Shown one piece after another: positions 17,402-26,939 of a stretch of DNA of 64,000 nt; the stretch's first letter is position 1; every line of letters starts with the position of its first letter. Under the pieces are notes generated by a model. That model was not told the origin of the DNA and made no database searches. It saw only the letters and a list, made by a program, of their open reading frames with translations. The stretch is from an uncultured Paracoccaceae bacterium. GTDB taxonomy: Bacteria; Pseudomonadota; Alphaproteobacteria; Rhodobacterales; Rhodobacteraceae. The stretch covers positions 682,001-746,000 of the forward strand of contig CANLVP010000001.1 of assembly GCA_947494675.1 (NCBI GenBank), written 5' to 3'. The position numbers and the translations under genes were made by a program.

Positions 17402-18172
17402 CTAGTGACCGAGGATCTGGCTGAGGAACAGCTGGGTCCGCTCGGACTTGGGGTTGTTGAAGAACTCTTCGGGTTCGTTTTGTTCAACGATCTGGCCTTG
17501 GTCCATAAAGATCACGCGGTTAGCGACCTGCCGGGCAAAGCCCATTTCGTGGGTCACGCAAAGCATGGTCATGCCTTCTTCGGCAAGCTCGATCATGGTG
17601 TCCAGCACCTCTTTGATCATCTCGGGGTCAAGCGCCGAGGTGGGTTCGTCAAAGAGCATGATGCGCGGACGCATGCAGAGCGAGCGGGCAATCGCCACAC
17701 GCTGTTGCTGACCACCGGACAACTGGCCGGGATACTTGTTGGCCTGATCGGGGATCTTCACCTTTTCCAGAAAGTGCATCGCCGTTTCTTCGGCTTCTTT
17801 CTTGGGTGTCTTGCGGACCCAGATCGGGGCCAGCGTGCAGTTCTCAAGGATCGTCAGATGCGGGAAGAGGTTGAAGTGCTGGAAGCACATGCCGACCTCT
17901 GACCGGATCTTATCGATGTTCTTGAGGTCCGAGGACAGCAGTGTGCCGTCCACGGTGATCTTGCCCTTCTGGTGCTCTTCCAGCGCGTTGATGCAGCGGA
18001 TGAGCGTGGATTTCCCGGACCCCGAAGGTCCGCAGATCACGATCCGCTCGCCCCGGTTGACGGTCAGGTTGATGTCGCGGAGCACGTGGAACGTGCCATA
18101 CCACTTGTTCATGTCTTCGATGGTGATTGCGATCTCGTCAGAGACCTGCATCTGTTGTGCGGCTTCAGCCAT
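17402..18172 (-). CDS. bztD: polar amino acid ABC transporter ATP-binding protein
   Basis: This 256-residue ATPase has Walker [10 protein letters not shown], the signature LSGGQQQR and Walker [15 protein letters not shown], a typical polar amino acid uptake ATPase (BztD/AapP/GlnQ type). It energises the BztB/BztC permease pair encoded just upstream. The start lies 15 bp after the bztC stop. Aap/Bzt systems take up glutamate, glutamine, aspartate and asparagine, sometimes with broader specificity. Confidence 0.9.
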   Translation of the reverse strand: MAEAAQQMQVSDEIAITIEDMNKWYGTFHVLRDINLTVNRGERIVICGPSGSGKSTLIRCINALEEHQKGKITVDGTLLSSDLKNIDKIRSEVGMCFQHFNLFPHLTILENCTLAPIWVRKTPKKEAEETAMHFLEKVKIPDQANKYPGQLSGGQQQRVAIARSLCMRPRIMLFDEPTSALDPEMIKEVLDTMIELAEEGMTMLCVTHEMGFARQVANRVIFMDQGQIVEQNEPEEFFNNPKSERTQLFLSQILGH

Positions 18173-18187
18173 GATTGAGACCTTTCT

Positions 18188-19486
18188 TTAGCGGTGGTCG
18201 GTTGCGAGACGACGCTCCAACCATTGTGAGTATTGTGAGATGCCGTAGCAGACGACAAAGAACAGCAGGGCGGCAAAGCCGTAGAGTTCCCAGTAGATGC
18301 CGTTCCATTCCGTTGCCGCAGAAAGCGGGCCACGGATCATGCCGACGACGTCGAACATCGAGATGACCGACACAAGCGTGGTGTCCTTGAACAGGCCCAC
18401 CGCGATGTTCACGATCCCCGGAATGGAAATCTTGAGCGCTTGCGGCAGGATGATCAGGCGCATGGCCTGGGCGTAATCAAGGCCAAGGCTGTCGCCCGCC
18501 TCGTACTGCCCTTTTGGCAGCGCGGCGAGGCCACCACGGATCACCTCGGCGATATAGGCCGAGGAGAACATGGTGATCATGATCACAACCCGCAGGAACA
18601 GGTCTGTCGTCGTGCCTGGAGGGAAGAGATAGGCCAGCATCACGGAAGCCACGAAGAGCAATGTGATCAGCGGCACGCCACGAATGAATTCGATGAAGAT
18701 CACGCAAATCCATTTGATCAGTGGCATCGATGATTGACGGCCCAGCGCCAGTGCGATCCCCAGCGGGATCGACAGGGACACACAGACCACGCCCAGCATC
18801 ATGTTGAGCATGAAGCCCCCCAGATCACGGCTTGGCACGGCTTGCAGGGCGGCGGTGTCGTTGGCGCCCTCGGGGATCAGCATCCCGCCGACGGTCCAGA
18901 TCACGAGCGCTGCAATCAGCCCCCCGAAAAAGCCCATGGCAAAGCTGCCGGTTACCAGTTTGCGGTAAACCAGCACGCCGCCAATCACGCCCACCAGCGC
19001 CAGGATCGGCACAAAGATCGTGCCGCCCCAGATCAGGTAATAAGCGATGAACGGGAAGAGCGCCGTGAAGATCAACAGCTTGCGCGGCAGATCAAAGAAC
19101 ATCACCGGAGCTGCCGCCACAAAGAGCAGGACGAAGGCCAATGTTGGCCGCCAGTATTGATCAGCCGGGTAGACGAACCCGAACATCAGCTGGTTCCAGC
19201 GCTCTGTCAGCACCGAGAAACATGCGCCTGTCGCGCCCTCCAGCACTTCCCGACATTCCGAGAGGCTGCTGGTGGTCCAGACGCCGTTCATGATCCACGG
19301 CAGTGTTTTGCTGAGCACCAGATAGATGATGACAAAGGACACCAGTGTCAGGATCGCATTGGGGATGGTTGAGAACAGGTTCTCGCGCATCCATTTGACG
19401 ATCCCGCGTTCGGTGGCCGGTGGTGCAAGTTGCGGAAGGGTTTCCGTGCGGACGAACGCCGCCATATGTGCTTGGGTGTCAGACAT
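18188..19486 (-). CDS. bztC: amino acid ABC transporter permease
   Basis: This 432-residue inner-membrane protein has the Bzt/Aap permease architecture: several N-terminal helices with an inserted periplasmic region containing TTSSLSECREVL, then a His/Glu/Gln-type permease core with FIEFIRGVPLITLLFVASVMLAY and the EAA-loop GLDYAQAMRLIILPQA. It lies 1 bp from the bztB stop, so the genes are co-translated. It pairs with BztB as a heterodimer. Confidence 0.9.
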   Translation of the reverse strand: MSDTQAHMAAFVRTETLPQLAPPATERGIVKWMRENLFSTIPNAILTLVSFVIIYLVLSKTLPWIMNGVWTTSSLSECREVLEGATGACFSVLTERWNQLMFGFVYPADQYWRPTLAFVLLFVAAAPVMFFDLPRKLLIFTALFPFIAYYLIWGGTIFVPILALVGVIGGVLVYRKLVTGSFAMGFFGGLIAALVIWTVGGMLIPEGANDTAALQAVPSRDLGGFMLNMMLGVVCVSLSIPLGIALALGRQSSMPLIKWICVIFIEFIRGVPLITLLFVASVMLAYLFPPGTTTDLFLRVVIMITMFSSAYIAEVIRGGLAALPKGQYEAGDSLGLDYAQAMRLIILPQALKISIPGIVNIAVGLFKDTTLVSVISMFDVVGMIRGPLSAATEWNGIYWELYGFAALLFFVVCYGISQYSQWLERRLATDHR

Positions 19487-19487
19487 C

Positions 19488-20726
19488 CTAGCGCTCCTTC
19501 AACTTAACGGCGTTGTTGTAGATGTTCATGAACGTCGAGATCAGCAGGCTGATCGTGAGGTAGAAGAGCATCAACAAGAGCACGCATTCGATAGCGCGAC
19601 CGGTCTGGTTCAGCGTGATGCCGCCCAGTGTCGCGGTGATATCGGCATAGCCTACAGCAATCGCCAAGGAAGAGTTCTTGGTGATGTTGAGGTACTGCGA
19701 AATCAGCGGCGGGATGATCACGCGCAGCGCCTGTGGCAGCACCACAAGCGACATGATCCGGCCCGGACGCAGGCCCAGCGCGCCAGCGGCTTCGGTCTGG
19801 CCTTTGGACACGGCCTGAATACCGGCACGGACGTTTTCGGCGATAAAGGCACCGGTGTAGATCGACAGGGCGAACCACAGGGCGATGAGCGGGCCGCCGA
19901 CCTTGATGCCGCCTGCAAAGTTAAAGCCCTTCAGCTCTGGGATGTCCCACTTGAGCCCGAGGACAAACAGCAGCACGATCACAGGCAGGAACCAGATGGC
20001 AAGGTTCGTCCAGAGCGTGTTGGGGCGGATGCCCGTCGCCTCTTGGGTCGCATTGGCGCGGGATGTCACCATCCGCGTGGCAAAGAACGAGGCGACCAAC
20101 ACACCGATGACGATCAGCCAATTGATGGCACCGTTGCCTTCGGCACCAAGCCCGCGTGTGAAGTAGGGCCCCGGCGTATAGACGCCCCGGTTGGTGAAGG
20201 CGACAAGATCAAGGAACATCCGCGCTTCGGGTTCGTCGCCGCGGAAGGCCCGTGGCCCTGGCAAGACGGCGATCATGATCGTGAAGATAATCAGGATCCA
20301 GATCAGCACGGGGATGTTGCGGAAAATCTCGACATAAAAGGCCATCAGCTTGCTGACGAGCCAGTTGTTGGACAAGCGCAGCACACCGGCCAGCACCCCA
20401 AAAACGGTCGCTGTCACACAGGCCAGAAAGGCCACGAGCAGCGTGTTGAGGATGCCGACAATCGCCGCACGGGCGTTGGTTGACTGGCTGTCATATTCGA
20501 TCAGGCGCTGGTTGATGTCGTAACCGGCGGGTGATCCGAGGAAATCGTAGGAGATGTTCAGGCCAGCTGCGGCAAGGTTTGTGCTGACGTTGAGGTAAAA
20601 GAACCCAAGGCAGAGGGCCAGCACGATGGCGGCGAGCGCTTGGAATGTGTAGGAACGATACCGCGTATCGTTAATGAGCATCGCGGGGCTGAATGACCCC
20701 CGCGGCGGGTCTGAGATCGCACTCAT
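19488..20726 (-). CDS. bztB: amino acid ABC transporter permease
   Basis: This 412-residue permease has the long insertion between early helices characteristic of BztB/AapQ, then FYVEIFRNIPVLIWILIIF and the EAA-loop GLRPGRIMSLVVLPQA. It is the first permease after the binding-protein gene and is separated from it by about 135 bp with a strong hairpin. It forms the channel with BztC. Confidence 0.9.
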   Translation of the reverse strand: MSAISDPPRGSFSPAMLINDTRYRSYTFQALAAIVLALCLGFFYLNVSTNLAAAGLNISYDFLGSPAGYDINQRLIEYDSQSTNARAAIVGILNTLLVAFLACVTATVFGVLAGVLRLSNNWLVSKLMAFYVEIFRNIPVLIWILIIFTIMIAVLPGPRAFRGDEPEARMFLDLVAFTNRGVYTPGPYFTRGLGAEGNGAINWLIVIGVLVASFFATRMVTSRANATQEATGIRPNTLWTNLAIWFLPVIVLLFVLGLKWDIPELKGFNFAGGIKVGGPLIALWFALSIYTGAFIAENVRAGIQAVSKGQTEAAGALGLRPGRIMSLVVLPQALRVIIPPLISQYLNITKNSSLAIAVGYADITATLGGITLNQTGRAIECVLLLMLFYLTISLLISTFMNIYNNAVKLKER

Positions 20727-20817
20727 GATGTTGTCCCCGTTAGTCTGATCCTGATTGTGGCGCGTTTGTCGGCCATCTCTTGCGGATCAGAATTCTGTTG
20801 GCTGTTGGCATTTAGAG

Positions 20818-20846
20818 AAAGGGCGCGACCGTGGCCGCGCCCTTTT
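20818..20846 (-). terminator. intercistronic hairpin between bztA and bztB
   Basis: GGGCGCG (20821-20827) pairs with CGCGCCC (20836-20842), extended by AAA/TTT on both sides. Transcribed leftward it follows the bztA stop by 16 bp and ends in TTTCTCT. Such partial terminators commonly give excess binding-protein mRNA over permease mRNA. Confidence 0.7.
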
Positions 20847-20861
20847 TTGTCTGATCCGGGT

Positions 20862-21881
20862 TTAGCGGAAAGGAGGGCTGTAGATCAGGCCGCCTTCGGT
20901 CCACATGGCGTTCAGGCCACGTGCCAGACCAATCGGTGTGTTCTCACCGATGTTCTTTTCAAACAGCTCACCGTAGTTGCCGCCAGCCTTGATAGCCATC
21001 ATGGCCCAGTTTGGCTCCAGACCCAGCATGCCGCCCAGTTCACCAGCGGTGCCCAGCAGACGGTTGATTTCTGGGTTGTTGGTTGGTGCTGCTGCCAGCT
21101 CTTCGATGTTGGCAGAAGTTACACCCAGCTCTTCAGCTGTGATCAGTGCGTTCAGTGTCCAACGGACCACGTCTGCCCAGTCGTTGTCGCCGTGGCGAAC
21201 AAGCGGGCCAAGTGGCTCTTTGGAGATGATCTCTGGCAGCAGAACGTGGTCGCCAGGGTTCTCGAACGTTGCACGTGTCGCAGCAAGACCGGATGCGTCA
21301 GTTGTGTAGGTGTCGCAGGCACCGGCAAGGTACTGCTGCTGACCTTCAGCGTTGGTTTCGATCGGCACAGGCTCGTAAGAGATGTTGTTGGAACGGAAGA
21401 AGTCCGCCAGGTTCAGCTCTGTTGTGGTGCCTGTCTGCACGCAGACGGTCGCACCGTCGAGGTCTTTGGCCGATGTCACGCCCAATGCTTTTGGCGCAAG
21501 GAAGCCCTGACCATCGTAGTAGTTGATGCCGACGAATTCGAACTTCAGGTCAACGTCACGGCTGAATGTCCACGTGGTGTTACGTGCCAGCATGTCGATT
21601 TCGCCAGAAGCAAGCGCTGTGAAGCGTGTCTTGCCGGTTGTTGGGATGAATTCGACAGCTGTCTCATCACCCAAAACAGCAGCGGCAACTGCGCGGCATA
21701 CGCCAACGTCAAAGCCTTCCCAGACGCCATTTGCGTCAGGTGCTGCAAAGCCGACGAGACCGGTGGTCACGCCACAGTTCAGTGTGCCACGGGCCTTGAC
21801 GTCGTCAAGTGTGCCAGCGGACGCAGCAGCTGCGGACAGACCAGCAACAGCCAGTGCGCCGAACAATACGGTTTTTTTCAT
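20862..21881 (-). CDS. bztA: amino acid ABC transporter substrate-binding protein
   Basis: This 339-residue precursor starts MKKTVLFGALAVAGLSAAAASA, a Sec signal peptide. The mature part has TLNCGVTTGLVGFA, GVWEGFDVGVCRAVAAAVLG and the solute-binding family 3 segment FTALASGEIDMLARN, typical of AapJ/BztA. The ATG at 21881 was chosen because AGGAAGAGG lies just upstream; a longer start at 21974 would hide the signal peptide. Codon use looks like a highly expressed gene (many GCT and GGT codons). Confidence 0.92.
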   Translation of the reverse strand: MKKTVLFGALAVAGLSAAAASAGTLDDVKARGTLNCGVTTGLVGFAAPDANGVWEGFDVGVCRAVAAAVLGDETAVEFIPTTGKTRFTALASGEIDMLARNTTWTFSRDVDLKFEFVGINYYDGQGFLAPKALGVTSAKDLDGATVCVQTGTTTELNLADFFRSNNISYEPVPIETNAEGQQQYLAGACDTYTTDASGLAATRATFENPGDHVLLPEIISKEPLGPLVRHGDNDWADVVRWTLNALITAEELGVTSANIEELAAAPTNNPEINRLLGTAGELGGMLGLEPNWAMMAIKAGGNYGELFEKNIGENTPIGLARGLNAMWTEGGLIYSPPFR

Positions 21882-22094
21882 TTTTACCTCTTCCTGAGTT
21901 ACTGCCCCGGGCGGGGACAGGAGTATGTCGCCCTGTATTGGGCAAACGTTGCGAATGGGGAGAGTGATCCCCAATCCGGTTAGATTGGAGGAAACTTTGG
22001 TCAGAGGTCAAGGGCGCCACTTGATCAAACCGGACCTAAATTGCCCGAAATGAAGCATTTTTGATCGTTTGCGCGCATCAGAGGCAAAGCGCCG

Positions 22095-22805
22095 TTACGT
22101 CACGCACATTGCAAAGAATCGGGCACCGTTCAGAAATGCTTGTTCTTTGCGCGCTGCATGCTCTGCGGCTTCTTCGTCGGCGCCCCATTGGGAAATCTGC
22201 CAAAGCTCGTCGACGCGGCTGATTCTCCAGGCGTCAGCGGCGTCCAGCTTGCCCGCTGTGACGGCCAGCGACAGGACCAGTGACCCCGAAATCGCGACCA
22301 GATCGTGGAAGCCCGCAAGCTGGAAATTGTCAAAGCCTGCAACCTCCGCACGGAGCCGGATCAACGAGGCGTCTGGCTGTGGCACGGGCATGACGCCCTG
22401 CGTCGTCACCAGCGGCGCGTCCAGCGCATTGGCCGACCATGCCAGCCACGGGTCCCATGCCGCCTGCTGCTGTTCGATCAGCGCGTCAGGCCCGGTCGCA
22501 CGGTAGCAGATCAGGTCGCTTTTGCCGTAGCCTGCCAGTTCGTCAACCACGGCGTCGCGCTGCGGTGCCACTTTTTCAATCGCTGAATTTGCGGCACGGG
22601 TGATAGGCATGGTGTTGGGGTCAATAACGCCGCTTTGAGCGTCCCATTCCGCTGCAATCCCGGCGGCCATGTCGCGGGTGGGGACGATCAGCGCTGACTT
22701 GCCCGGCGTGCGCAGGGGCCGCGCATCAAGGTGCACGGTAAAGCCCTGCCCGGCGGTTTCCACGCTGGCGGCATCCCAAAATCGTTTGGCGGCCCAATCG
22801 CTCAT
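22095..22805 (-). CDS. ATP12-family F1-ATPase assembly chaperone
   Basis: This 236-residue protein starts with RFWDAASVETAGQGFTVHLD and contains LRTPGKSALIVPTRDMAAGIAAEWDAQ and AWDPWLAWSANALDAPLVTTQGV, the pattern of ATP12 chaperones that in mitochondria assist assembly of the F1 alpha subunit. Alphaproteobacteria keep a homologue. It overlaps the upstream HAD gene by 4 bases. Confidence 0.9.
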   Translation of the reverse strand: MSDWAAKRFWDAASVETAGQGFTVHLDARPLRTPGKSALIVPTRDMAAGIAAEWDAQSGVIDPNTMPITRAANSAIEKVAPQRDAVVDELAGYGKSDLICYRATGPDALIEQQQAAWDPWLAWSANALDAPLVTTQGVMPVPQPDASLIRLRAEVAGFDNFQLAGFHDLVAISGSLVLSLAVTAGKLDAADAWRISRVDELWQISQWGADEEAAEHAARKEQAFLNGARFFAMCVT

Positions 22806-23467
22806 ATCAATCTATCCACGGCTGCTGTCAGGTCGGCGAAATCGTCAATCAAAAGGTCGGCGTCAAGGGTGGCGGGGTCGTGGTAGCCCCAGCTGACACC
22901 GATGGTTTTGACCCCCGCCGCACGGCCCATATCCATGTCATAGCTGGTGTCGCCCACGATCACGGCCTGTGCCGCCTCAACGCCCGCATCTTTCAGCGCG
23001 GTCTGGATCATCGACGGGTGCGGTTTGGAGGGGTGGAAATCGGCGGTTTGTTCACTGATGAAATAGCCGTGCAGGCCGTGGCCTTCGATCAGCTTATCAA
23101 GGCCGCGCTTGGATTTACCTGTCGCCACAGCCAGCAGCGTCCAGTCTTGCGCGCGCAGGGCATCAAGGGCGGCGCGAGCGCCGGGAAAGAACGGCGAGGT
23201 GGCGTTGCTGCCGCGGGTTTCGCGGATGTGGAAATAGGCATCACGGTAGCCTTGGATCAGGTCGCGATGCTGCGCAGCGCTCAGTTCTGGCGAGAGCTTG
23301 GGAAAGATCAGTTCCAGCGACATGCCCACAAAGGACAATGCGTGATCGCGGTCGGGCACGGGCAGGCCCTGCTGTTCATAGGCAAATTCAAAGGCCGCAA
23401 AGATCATGTTCTGGCTATCCACAAGGGTGCCATCCACGTCGAATATCACCAGCCGCAGGTCGGTCAT
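22802..23467 (-). CDS. HAD-family phosphatase (phosphoglycolate-phosphatase-like)
   Basis: This 221-residue protein has the nucleophile motif DVDGTLVDS with Asp10 and Asp12, a helical cap, the Lys in SKPHPSM and the metal-binding GDTSYDMDMGRAAG. It hydrolyses a small phosphate ester; the substrate is not evident. The gene overlaps its neighbours on both sides by 4 bases, placing it in an operon with the pseudouridine synthase and ATP12 genes. Confidence 0.88.
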   Translation of the reverse strand: MTDLRLVIFDVDGTLVDSQNMIFAAFEFAYEQQGLPVPDRDHALSFVGMSLELIFPKLSPELSAAQHRDLIQGYRDAYFHIRETRGSNATSPFFPGARAALDALRAQDWTLLAVATGKSKRGLDKLIEGHGLHGYFISEQTADFHPSKPHPSMIQTALKDAGVEAAQAVIVGDTSYDMDMGRAAGVKTIGVSWGYHDPATLDADLLIDDFADLTAAVDRLI

Positions 23468-24516
23468 TCGGGCATGTTGAACGGATCAACGGGGGCGTGG
23501 CTGACATGCCAGCCGACGAAGTCCCAGGTGTGGGTCATGTGGTCAGGCAAGGGCGCGGTCAGGTGCAGCATCGCGCCGGTCACCGGGTGTTCAATCGTCA
23601 GGGACCGGGCGTGCAGGTGCATCTTGCGGCCAATCTCTTCACCCATGCCAGCGCCCCAGCCGTCGCCAAGGTTTTCCTGCGACGAGCCACCGTATTTGCC
23701 ATCACCGATGATCGGATGCCCAATCTCGGCCATATGGGCGCGCAGCTGATGCGTCCGACCCGTGACAGGCACGAGCGCCACCCAAGCGGCCCGGCTGGCG
23801 AGCTTGTCCATTACCGCATAGTCAGAGGCCGCGCGCTTTGCCCCTTCGGTGCTGTCCACGTCGCGGGGGTGCACGCAGCGCATCTTTTCGTTTTCGCCGC
23901 CTTTGCCATGGCCCGGTGCCTTGACCAGCCCGTATTTGATCGTGCCCGCGCGGGGGTTCGGCACGCCTGCGACGGCGGCCCAATAGATCTTGCGGGTGGC
24001 GTAGTGCTTGAGGTTCTCGGTCAGTGCCTTGGCCATCGTGCGGGTGCGGGCCAGAAGCAAAACGCCCGACGTGTCCTTGTCCAGACGGTGCACGAGGCGC
24101 GGCTTTTCATCCATGTCAAAGGTCAGCGCCTCGGACATGCCATCGACGTGGCGCGTGGTCTTGGACCCGCCTTGGGTGGCAAGGCCCGCAGGTTTGTTGA
24201 TCGCGATGATGTGGTCGTCACGGTAGATCACGCAGGACTGAATCAGCTTGGCATCGGCTTTGGTCACACCGTGCTTTTGCAGGGCGCGCGCGGCCTCAAC
24301 CTCTGCCTCTGACGGGAGCGGCGGGATACGGATGGTCTGGCCCGTTTCAAGCCGGGTGTTGGTTTTGACGCGGCCACCATCGACGCGCAACTCGCCCTTG
24401 CGGCACATCTTTTCGATGCGCCCTTGGGTCAGATGCGGAAAGAGCCGCCGCAAGTAGCGGTCCAGCCGTTGATCGCCATCGTCCGGGCCAATGACCCGCG
24501 TTTGCACACCGCTCAT
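23464..24516 (-). CDS. RluA-family rRNA pseudouridine synthase
   Basis: This 350-residue protein has an N-terminal S4 RNA-binding domain (about residues 16-65) and a RluA catalytic domain with HRLDKDTSG, where Asp146 is the nucleophile. Length and domain order match the RluC/RluD group that modifies 23S rRNA; which uridines are modified is not certain. The ATG at 24516 overlaps the crcB stop (ATGA). Confidence 0.88.
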   Translation of the reverse strand: MSGVQTRVIGPDDGDQRLDRYLRRLFPHLTQGRIEKMCRKGELRVDGGRVKTNTRLETGQTIRIPPLPSEAEVEAARALQKHGVTKADAKLIQSCVIYRDDHIIAINKPAGLATQGGSKTTRHVDGMSEALTFDMDEKPRLVHRLDKDTSGVLLLARTRTMAKALTENLKHYATRKIYWAAVAGVPNPRAGTIKYGLVKAPGHGKGGENEKMRCVHPRDVDSTEGAKRAASDYAVMDKLASRAAWVALVPVTGRTHQLRAHMAEIGHPIIGDGKYGGSSQENLGDGWGAGMGEEIGRKMHLHARSLTIEHPVTGAMLHLTAPLPDHMTHTWDFVGWHVSHAPVDPFNMPE

Positions 24517-24890
24517 GCCCAGAGCCCCCTTGCGATCAAAACGCCTGCCATCAGGCCCAGAATGCTGCACACAACCGACAGGCCCACGTAAAGCCCCGCC
24601 GCTGCCACCTGCCCTTTTTCAAAGAGCGTGTAGGCCTCGAGCGAGAAGGCGGAAAACGTGGTGAAGCCGCCCAACACGCCGGTCATCACAAAGGGGTTCA
24701 GATGGGTCGCGCCGCGCTGATGCGACCAGACTACAAAGAGCCCCATCAGAAATGACCCGACCACGTTGACCGACAGGATCGCCACGGGAAAGCTGCCTTG
24801 CCAGACACGCAGGATCGCGACCCCGCTGGCAAAGCGCAGCGAAGCGCCAATGGCCCCGCCAAGGGCGACCTGAAGAAGCGTTGTTAACAT
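24513..24890 (-). CDS. crcB: fluoride channel CrcB/Fluc
   Basis: This 125-residue protein has four hydrophobic helices and the Fluc signatures GGAIGASLRF near the start, NVVGSFLMG in helix 2 and GGFTTFSAFSLE in helix 3. It exports fluoride as a dual-topology dimer. The start at 24890 gives the family length. Only about 32 bp separate it from rarA, leaving no room for a fluoride riboswitch. Confidence 0.92.
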   Translation of the reverse strand: MLTTLLQVALGGAIGASLRFASGVAILRVWQGSFPVAILSVNVVGSFLMGLFVVWSHQRGATHLNPFVMTGVLGGFTTFSAFSLEAYTLFEKGQVAAAGLYVGLSVVCSILGLMAGVLIARGLWA

Positions 24891-24922
24891 GTGGCATCCC
24901 TTGGCCCCAAGCGGGCGGGATG

Positions 24923-26242
24923 TCAATTCTTGCCCGCGTTCCGCTTGTCCCGCAGACCGGCGAAATATTCCGTGCGTTTCTTCAGATCACGCTCAAACCC
25001 GCGATCAACGGGCTGGTAGAAGGCCGCGCGTTCCATGGTGTCGGGAAAGTAGTTCTGGCCGGAAAACCCATCTTCGGCATCGTGGTCATAGGCATAGCCC
25101 GCGCCATAGCCCTGATCCTTCATCATGCTGGTCGCGGCATTCAGAATATGTTTGGGCGGCGGTTCTGACCCGAATTTGGCCGCCGCGTTCATCGCAGCCT
25201 TGTAGGCCACGTAGGTCGCATTCGATTTCGGCGCGAGGGCGAGGTAGACGACGGCCTGCGCCAGCGCCAGCTCGCCCTCGGGGCTGCCAAGGCGTTCGTA
25301 GGTTTCCCAAGCATCCAGACAGACGCGGTGCGCCTGCGGATCGGCGAGCGCGATATCCTCGACCGCCATACGAGTGATCCGACGGGCCAGATAGCGGGGA
25401 TCTTCGCCGCCTTTGAGCATCCGGGCGAACCAGTAGAGGGCGGCATCGGGGTCAGAGCCGCGCACCGATTTGTGCAGAGCGCTGATCAGGTTGTAATGCT
25501 CGTCGCCTGACTTGTCGTATTTGGTCGCCCGCTTCATCAGCCGGGTGGTGAGCGTGTCGACGGTCAGGATGGCGTCGTCTTTCCAGGCGGTCACCTGTTC
25601 GATCAGGTTCAGCAGCGCGCGGCCATCACCATCGGCCATTTCGATCAGCGCGGCACGTGCGCCGTCATCGAGCGGAAGGGGCCCCCCGAGATCGGATTCT
25701 GCGCGCTCTACCAGCCGCTCCAGATCGGCGGAATTCAGCCGATTGAGCACGAGCACTTGGGCCCGCGACAGGACGGCGGCGTTCAATTCGAAGCTTGGGT
25801 TCTCTGTTGTGGCACCAACCAAGAGAATCGTCCCGTCTTCCATGTGGGGCAGAAAGCCGTCTTGCTGTGCTTTGTTAAAGCGATGGATTTCATCGACAAA
25901 CAGCAATGTGCCGCGGCCATTGGCGCGGCGCATCTTGGCGGCCTCGAAGACTTTGCGCAGGTCCGGCACGCCGGTGAAGATCGCGCTGATCTGCACGAAA
26001 TGCAGATCAGTTTCATCGGCAAGAAGCCGCGCGATTGTGGTCTTCCCCACCCCGGGGGGGCCCCACAAAATGAGCGACGACAGCGAGCCTGCAGCCAGCA
26101 TCGCGCCCAAGGGGGCCTGTGGGCCAAGCACCTGTTCTTGTCCGATGACATCCGCCAACCTTGCAGGCCGTAAGCGGTCGGCCAGCGGTCGGGGACCGCT
26201 GGGTGGTGTATCAGACGAGGACGCAGCGAAGAGATCGGCCAT
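24923..26242 (-). CDS. rarA: replication-associated recombination ATPase RarA (MgsA)
   Basis: This 439-residue AAA+ protein starts with LADRLRPARLADVIGQEQVLGP, has Walker A GPPGVGKTT (about residues 61-69), Walker B LLFVDEIHRFNKAQQD, and the C-terminal MgsA tetramerisation region (GYAYDHDAEDGFSGQNYFPD). It acts at stalled replication forks. It is the first gene of the minus-strand group rarA-crcB-RluA-HAD-ATP12. Confidence 0.92.
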   Translation of the reverse strand: MADLFAASSSDTPPSGPRPLADRLRPARLADVIGQEQVLGPQAPLGAMLAAGSLSSLILWGPPGVGKTTIARLLADETDLHFVQISAIFTGVPDLRKVFEAAKMRRANGRGTLLFVDEIHRFNKAQQDGFLPHMEDGTILLVGATTENPSFELNAAVLSRAQVLVLNRLNSADLERLVERAESDLGGPLPLDDGARAALIEMADGDGRALLNLIEQVTAWKDDAILTVDTLTTRLMKRATKYDKSGDEHYNLISALHKSVRGSDPDAALYWFARMLKGGEDPRYLARRITRMAVEDIALADPQAHRVCLDAWETYERLGSPEGELALAQAVVYLALAPKSNATYVAYKAAMNAAAKFGSEPPPKHILNAATSMMKDQGYGAGYAYDHDAEDGFSGQNYFPDTMERAAFYQPVDRGFERDLKKRTEYFAGLRDKRNAGKN

Positions 26243-26281
26243 AGCCGGTTTCTAAGCTGCAGACAGGGGCTTGGCAAAGCA

Positions 26282-26872
26282 TCAGTGCAATTGGGTCGAA
26301 AAGTCGATCCAAACAGCCTGATAATCAATCCCACCCATGTTCATGTTGCGCCCTGCAGCCTTCATTTCAAGCTGACAGCGCGCGCTCCAGCGGCTCCAGT
26401 TGGATGGCAGCAGTGCAAGCAACCGACCGATCCCCTCTTCCCGGCTGGTGCGCAGCATCTGATGCACGAGGCGCAAATGCACCTTGCGTCTGATACTTGT
26501 TGGGATATCGTTGGCAACAAATCCACGGGTGACTTCCCATGTGGCTTCGTCGACAGGCGCTTGCCCATACAACAAGTCAGTCGGGATTGAGTTGAGTAAC
26601 CCGTTCTGTGCGTCCTTGATCATGTAGCTGTAGATCCCGCATTGCGCCGTTGTTGGCGTCAGCCGGACCCCAGCCAGCACGCGGCCCGTGTCGTCGTGCA
26701 CGGCAAGCCAACGGGATTGAGGCGTGTCGTATTGGTCGTACTCCATCCCCATGGTTTGGGGCAGATCCCATTTGTTTTTTACGATGAAAGATTCGCGCCT
26801 TGCGCGAAGAACATTTGCAAACAACTCGCCATGGTTGTGGATGTTCGCAAAAGAGAGTGTGGTGGCCTGCAT
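26282..26872 (-). CDS. LuxI-family acyl-homoserine lactone synthase
   Basis: This 196-residue protein has the invariant LuxI pattern: Arg25, Phe29 and Trp35 in RRESFIVKNKWDLP, Asp46 and Asp49 in YDQYDTP, Arg70 in GVRLTP, and Glu113 and Arg116 in TWEVTRGF. These residues bind S-adenosylmethionine and catalyse lactone formation. It lies 67 bp downstream of the luxR gene and is preceded by GGAGAAA. The acyl chain it uses cannot be read directly. Confidence 0.9.
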   Translation of the reverse strand: MQATTLSFANIHNHGELFANVLRARRESFIVKNKWDLPQTMGMEYDQYDTPQSRWLAVHDDTGRVLAGVRLTPTTAQCGIYSYMIKDAQNGLLNSIPTDLLYGQAPVDEATWEVTRGFVANDIPTSIRRKVHLRLVHQMLRTSREEGIGRLLALLPSNWSRWSARCQLEMKAAGRNMNMGGIDYQAVWIDFSTQLH

Positions 26873-26904
26873 AGGGCTTTCTCCGGTGAGTAGTTAACGT
26901 ACTT

Positions 26905-26921
26905 CTGGTTACCTCAACCGG
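26905..26921 (-). promoter_or_regulatory. candidate lux-box-like inverted repeat upstream of luxI
   Basis: In the 67-bp luxR-luxI gap, CTGGTT and AACCGG flank ACCTC and give an imperfect 17-bp inverted repeat (exact arms GGTT/AACC). Its position 33-50 bp upstream of the luxI ATG would suit a LuxR site. It does not match a textbook lux box. Confidence 0.3.
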
Positions 26922-26939
26922 TGCCAATAAGGAATGGTT

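Noticed and set aside
18734-20483. Plus-strand open frames opposite bztB and bztC
   Set aside because: Both are antisense to clearly conserved permeases and are Gln/His/Asp-rich without domains.
24891-24922. Fluoride riboswitch before crcB
   Set aside because: Only 32 bp separate crcB from rarA, too short for the riboswitch fold, and the conserved pseudoknot sequence is not visible.
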